A stretch of 64,000 nt of DNA from Melioribacter sp. (GTDB taxonomy: Bacteria > Bacteroidota > Ignavibacteria > Ignavibacteriales > Melioribacteraceae). Positions 61,221 through 64,000 of this stretch are shown piece after piece. Location: NCBI GenBank assembly GCA_023250955.1, contig JAHEZQ010000006.1, positions 248,001 to 312,000 of the forward strand. The letters are read 5' to 3'. The notes under the pieces are model-generated. The model was given only the letters and a program-made list of their open reading frames with translations. It was not told the DNA's origin and made no database searches. The stretch's first letter is position 1, and each line of letters begins with the position of its first letter. The position numbers and the translations under genes are program-made.

Positions 61221-61874
61221 TTAAGCCGGGTGGTATTCAGTTAAAAATTTTTCAAGTCCGTTTAGACATGTAATATAGTGTACATTTTGAAATTGTGATA
61301 GTTCGTCGGCGCGTCCTTCGGCAAGAGCTTGTCCGCCAATAATTATTTCTTGATCGGGAAATTCTTCTTTGATTGATTGAATTAACTTAGTCAATCTAAT
61401 TACATTAATATAAAAGCTGTTCGATATGCCAACCAAATCCGGTTTCTTTTCTCTAATGATGGCTATGATATCCGATTGCGGTGTGTTGGAACCGATAAAA
61501 ATTGTACGCCAGCCATATGCTTCTAAAAATCCGGCAACCATACGCGCACCAAGTTCATGATATTCTTTATCAACACAAGTGATCAGAGCAAGTTTGCCGT
61601 TGTCATCATCGCCTAATGAGCTTGTACTTACTAATTCTATCAACGCTTCAGTAATTTTTGTTGCAATATGTTCACCCGCAACAGAACATTTTTCCCGTTC
61701 CCACATTTGACCGATTCTGTACATCGAACGCTGAAAAAGCTCCATGTATATCGCTTTGATGCTGACTTTTTGCTCAATAAGATTAAGTACAATTTGTGTG
61801 CACAGTTTTTTATCACCATCAAGGAGCGAGTTTAGATAATGCAGATAAACCGCTTCCGGAATTATTTTATTCAT
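61221..61874 (-). CDS. Cobalamin (B12)-binding domain protein
   Basis: A 217-aa protein with two parts. A helical cap (B12-binding-2-like) has YMELFQRSMYRIGQMWEREKCSVAGEHIATKITEALIEL. It leads into a Rossmann-like B12-binding domain with the histidine loop CVDKEYHELGARMVAGFLE (H-x-x-G of the DxHxxG motif near residue 104) and the later GISNSFYINVI and IIIGGQAL motifs. There is no HTH or methyltransferase domain, so it resembles stand-alone AerR/CarH-effector-like or corrinoid proteins. A signalling role in light or B12 sensing is possible, but unproven. Confidence 0.88.
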   Translation of the reverse strand: MNKIIPEAVYLHYLNSLLDGDKKLCTQIVLNLIEQKVSIKAIYMELFQRSMYRIGQMWEREKCSVAGEHIATKITEALIELVSTSSLGDDDNGKLALITCVDKEYHELGARMVAGFLEAYGWRTIFIGSNTPQSDIIAIIREKKPDLVGISNSFYINVIRLTKLIQSIKEEFPDQEIIIGGQALAEGRADELSQFQNVHYITCLNGLEKFLTEYHPA

Positions 61875-61926
61875 TTAATTGCCCTCAATATCAACAAAAC
61901 GATAATTGAAGGGAAATAATTCCAAA

Positions 61927-62571
61927 CTAAGAAGTTTTTTTATTCCTTTTGTTAATTAGACGTGAGATTCTATAACTGGTATAAGCAAAGAATGGAGCCG
62001 CCACAACATCAATTGTGTAATGAACATGTTGAATTAAAACTAAAGCGGCAATTAGAATTGTACAAATTAAAAAAACGGTTTTTAATTTTTTGCTTTTTGC
62101 AGTTAAAAAGAAAAGAAACATTGTTGAAGTATGTCCCGAAAAAAACAAATCACGTAAAAGAGTTGAACCTCCACCGAAAAATTCTACGAACGGATCTTTA
62201 AGAGGTATGATATGAAGCGGTGCGTTTAACGGTAAAAAATAAATTGTAATCAATCGTAATGCTGCAATTAAAGTATATGATTGCAGTGCTAGCAGCATTC
62301 TATCGGGATGAAAGAGTAAAAAAGAGAGAGCAATTATTAATCCAAGATAAATCAAGCCAAAGGTTAACCATGTTACATTAACAGGCTGAAATGTAGCCAG
62401 TAGCGGATCGTTAAATGAAAAACCGGGACGTGCTTCATTATAAGCTAGGAACTTTGCAAGCGAGAAAAGAATTATAGCCAGAAGAAAAAGAGTTATTAGA
62501 AATTTCGTTCTAAACCTTTTATCAAGCAGATACGGCAGCCAAATCGGTTTTATCTCTTTAAGTTTTCTCAA
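61927..62571 (-). CDS. PAP2-family (sphingomyelin-synthase-like) membrane phosphatase
   Basis: A 214-aa protein with about six membrane helices. The C-terminal catalytic region reads LFFSGHTSTMFLFFL...QHVHYTIDVVAAPFFAY, matching the PAP2 superfamily His...His/Asp arrangement (PAP2_C type). It probably dephosphorylates or transfers head groups of lipids. It lies 52 bases after the B12-binding gene's upstream side on the same strand; no operon function is obvious. Confidence 0.86.
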   Translation of the reverse strand: MRKLKEIKPIWLPYLLDKRFRTKFLITLFLLAIILFSLAKFLAYNEARPGFSFNDPLLATFQPVNVTWLTFGLIYLGLIIALSFLLFHPDRMLLALQSYTLIAALRLITIYFLPLNAPLHIIPLKDPFVEFFGGGSTLLRDLFFSGHTSTMFLFFLTAKSKKLKTVFLICTILIAALVLIQHVHYTIDVVAAPFFAYTSYRISRLINKRNKKTS

Positions 62572-62642
62572 TTACTTTTTGTCTTTGTGAAATGAACGCC
62601 GTAAAATAGTTGTGCTGCCGATAAAAGCAAAGCTAAAATATT

Positions 62643-63107
62643 TTATTTTAGTTTGCCGAACAGTTTCATAAAAAAACGCATCATCTTATGAAACGGATCA
62701 ACCTTGCTAATATACATCATCGGGCATCCGCTTCTTATTACAGACAGTCCGTTTTCTTCTCCAAGTTTTGCCGCTTCCTCAGAAAAACTTCCGTTACCCA
62801 TTGAGCGGTGAAACCAAATTGTTTTAACTTCAGCTTCAATACTCTGCTTTACAATTTCGGTTGAGACTGCCGGACTTGTTGCAATAAAAACCGCATCAAC
62901 TTTTTCCGGAATGGATTTTAAATTAGGATAACATGTGTCACCTTCAATCATTTCTGCATGGGGATTAATTGGAAATATGTTGTAACCGCTCTCCTTAAAT
63001 TTTTTGTAGATTGCATTACCAACTGATCCTTGAGGATTGCGTGATACACCGGCAATGGCTATAGTTTTTTGATTAAAAAATTCTGTTATTTTTTGCTCGT
63101 AGTTCAT
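62643..63107 (-). CDS. CoA-binding (CoA_binding_2) domain protein
   Basis: A 154-aa protein with the Rossmann-type CoA-binding domain TIAIAGVSRNPQGSVGNAIYKKFKESGYNIFPINPHA and AVFIATSPAVSTEIVKQSIEAEVKTIWFH, as in YccU-like proteins. The C-terminus (SGCPMMYISKVDPFHKMMRF) is an extension typical of the family. It binds CoA or acyl-CoA and may regulate an unknown partner. No adjacent CoA-synthetase subunit. Confidence 0.9.
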   Translation of the reverse strand: MNYEQKITEFFNQKTIAIAGVSRNPQGSVGNAIYKKFKESGYNIFPINPHAEMIEGDTCYPNLKSIPEKVDAVFIATSPAVSTEIVKQSIEAEVKTIWFHRSMGNGSFSEEAAKLGEENGLSVIRSGCPMMYISKVDPFHKMMRFFMKLFGKLK

Positions 63108-63151
63108 TTCCGTTCTCGTTTGTTTAGATATTTTTTTGTGCTTAAAAATAG

Positions 63152-63183
63152 CAAACCCAAATCCAATTAAGAAATCGGGTTTG
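63152..63183 (-). terminator. Possible terminator after the lamin-tail/FlgD protein gene
   Basis: CAAACCC...GGGTTTG, a 7-bp stem with an 18-base loop, 25 bases after the stop of the gene ending at 63209. TATTTTTAAG follows on the minus strand. Confidence 0.5.
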
Positions 63184-63208
63184 AAAATTTTTACTTTCAG
63201 CAGTTCAA

Positions 63209-64000
63209 CTAGAGTTTTCTAGCAACAACTATTGGAGTTTTCATTACATCTACATTTCCTGATCCTTCTGCAACTGCTTCGATAAGCAAAATATAAATCC
63301 CGATACGGAGCGGTTTTCTATTATCATCAAGTCCGTCAAAGATCACGGAATTTTTTGTTGATGCCAATCTATTCTCTGTAATGTTCCTTACTAATCTTCC
63401 CTGGCTGTCAAAAATTTTTATCCTCACTTGCGAAAGCGGTTGACTCAAATCAAAATTTATTATTGCGTAATCTTCAAAACCGTCGTTATCCGGAGAGAAT
63501 GGATTTGGACTGATCACAACTTTTGATTCGCGAGAAGTATTTTCAGAATAGATCGAGTTTTGTCTGCCGGGAGACCCGCCTTCGTTTACAACCGAAGTAT
63601 TCCAATTAGATCTAACATTAGAACCCAGAAGCGGATTAAGTCTTTCAAGAGATCTGCCTTTTGTTGTAATAATATTTTTATTATGCCATGATGAAGAATA
63701 AACAAGCGAATCTAATGTATCGCTAAAAAAATCTTTTAAGATCAAGGTCGAGCTTTCGTTTGATAAACTGAGCGAAGAACTTCCTGCAATCTTAGTCTTA
63801 TTTTCAAGTTTAAGCCAAGGATAACTTCTATAAATTGATGAATCCGAAGCGAGAACAAAATAATCCCGCGGCGGCAGTTTATAAAACGTATTTGCTAATT
63901 TGAATTTAGTTGACGATCCGATTTTAATTTCCATTCCGCCAAGCTGAATTGAATCGTTTGTTGTATTGTAGAATTCAAGGTACTCTGCACTGCCGGTTGG
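63209..64000 (-). CDS. Lamin-tail-domain and FlgD-like secreted protein, 5' end outside window
   Basis: The frame stays open to the window edge: before the track's Met (63934) the sequence reads AEYLEFYNTTNDSIQLGG, which begins a lamin-tail (LTD) domain of secreted proteins (EYLEFYN...L.G). The true start is therefore beyond 64000 and the visible 264 codons are its C-terminal part. The end has SPNPFSPDNDGFEDYAIINFDLSQPLSQVRIKIFDSQG, a FlgD-like Ig/T9SS-associated module, in line with a surface or exported protein. The 5' part is not seen, so its full role is unknown. Confidence 0.88.
   Translation of the reverse strand, partial: PTGSAEYLEFYNTTNDSIQLGGMEIKIGSSTKFKLANTFYKLPPRDYFVLASDSSIYRSYPWLKLENKTKIAGSSSLSLSNESSTLILKDFFSDTLDSLVYSSSWHNKNIITTKGRSLERLNPLLGSNVRSNWNTSVVNEGGSPGRQNSIYSENTSRESKVVISPNPFSPDNDGFEDYAIINFDLSQPLSQVRIKIFDSQGRLVRNITENRLASTKNSVIFDGLDDNRKPLRIGIYILLIEAVAEGSGNVDVMKTPIVVARKL

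Noticed and set aside
1-64000. tRNA, rRNA, CRISPR array, IS element or prophage
   Set aside because: None recognised on either strand; intergenic gaps are short and show no cloverleaf, repeat-spacer pattern or transposase.

Overview
The window looks like a chromosome segment of a low-GC (roughly one-third GC by eye) member of the Bacteroidota/Chlorobiota group, most probably Ignavibacteria. The main reason is the 881-aa secreted protein at 56062..58707, which ends in a type IX secretion (T9SS) sorting domain of the form NYPNPFNPTT...GIYFYQL, very typical of Ignavibacteria. Supporting signs are loose Bacteroidota-style lipoproteins, several M16 peptidases, BNR-repeat secreted proteins and DUF4905/DUF4920-type proteins. 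I see no rRNA, tRNA, CRISPR array, prophage or IS transposase. The identification rests on reading the sequence only; no database search was run.

Layout. 1-4830 (-): tetR, tolC-like, membrane-fusion and RND pump genes, the last cut by the window edge. 5014-8456 (-): a catalytic/non-catalytic M16 peptidase pair. 8703-10289 (+): an M61/M1-like secreted metallopeptidase. 10323-12647 (-): ECF sigma, anti-sigma, lipoprotein. 12786-14674 (-): glycyl-tRNA synthetase and a cupin. 14695-21246: a phosphate locus with Pit transporter plus DUF47 partner (-), phoU alone on +, and pstS-pstC-pstA-pstB-pstB (-). 21673-23643 (-): TPR sensor kinase. 23762-26674 (-): GH127 arabinofuranosidase and a DinB-like protein. 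26827-31739: a duplicated-domain unknown, an alpha/beta hydrolase, and a BNR/sortilin-like protein. 31925-37714 (-): lipoprotein, Y-family polymerase overlapping a nuclease-like gene, DUF4352 protein, Memo and AMMECR1 proteins, DUF4905 protein. 37789-40375: tryptophanase (-) divergent from a small XRE/membrane-protein operon (+). 40478-45471: Yip1 protein, rRNA pseudouridine synthase, PriA, DUF4920 protein, thioredoxin. 45605-50895: large M16 peptidase (-) divergent from a second ECF sigma/anti-sigma/lipoprotein operon (+). 50971-55879: HisN-like phosphatase, TsaC/Sua5, PAS sensor kinase, M24 peptidase. 56062-64000: T9SS-secreted C39-like protein, GH13 amylase, B12-binding protein, PAP2 protein, CoA-binding protein, and a partial lamin-tail/FlgD-like protein.

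How the genes work together. Most of the window is ordinary chromosome of a heterotroph that handles polymers and peptides (GH127, GH13, M16, M61, M24, tryptophanase). The phosphate locus is the clearest functional unit. It holds a low-affinity Pit system and a high-affinity Pst system side by side, with phoU transcribed against pst.

The most interesting signal is that the two tandem PstB ATPases have lost complementary motifs. One lacks the ABC signature; the other lacks the Q-loop Gln and switch His. In a heterodimer this would leave one intact and one degenerate ATP site. Other points of interest are a perfect hairpin over the ribosome binding site of the GH127 gene, a small dispersed-repeat-like element abutting a pseudouridine synthase gene, paired 21-bp-spaced operators at the XRE locus, and a nuclease-like gene overlapping a Y-family polymerase.
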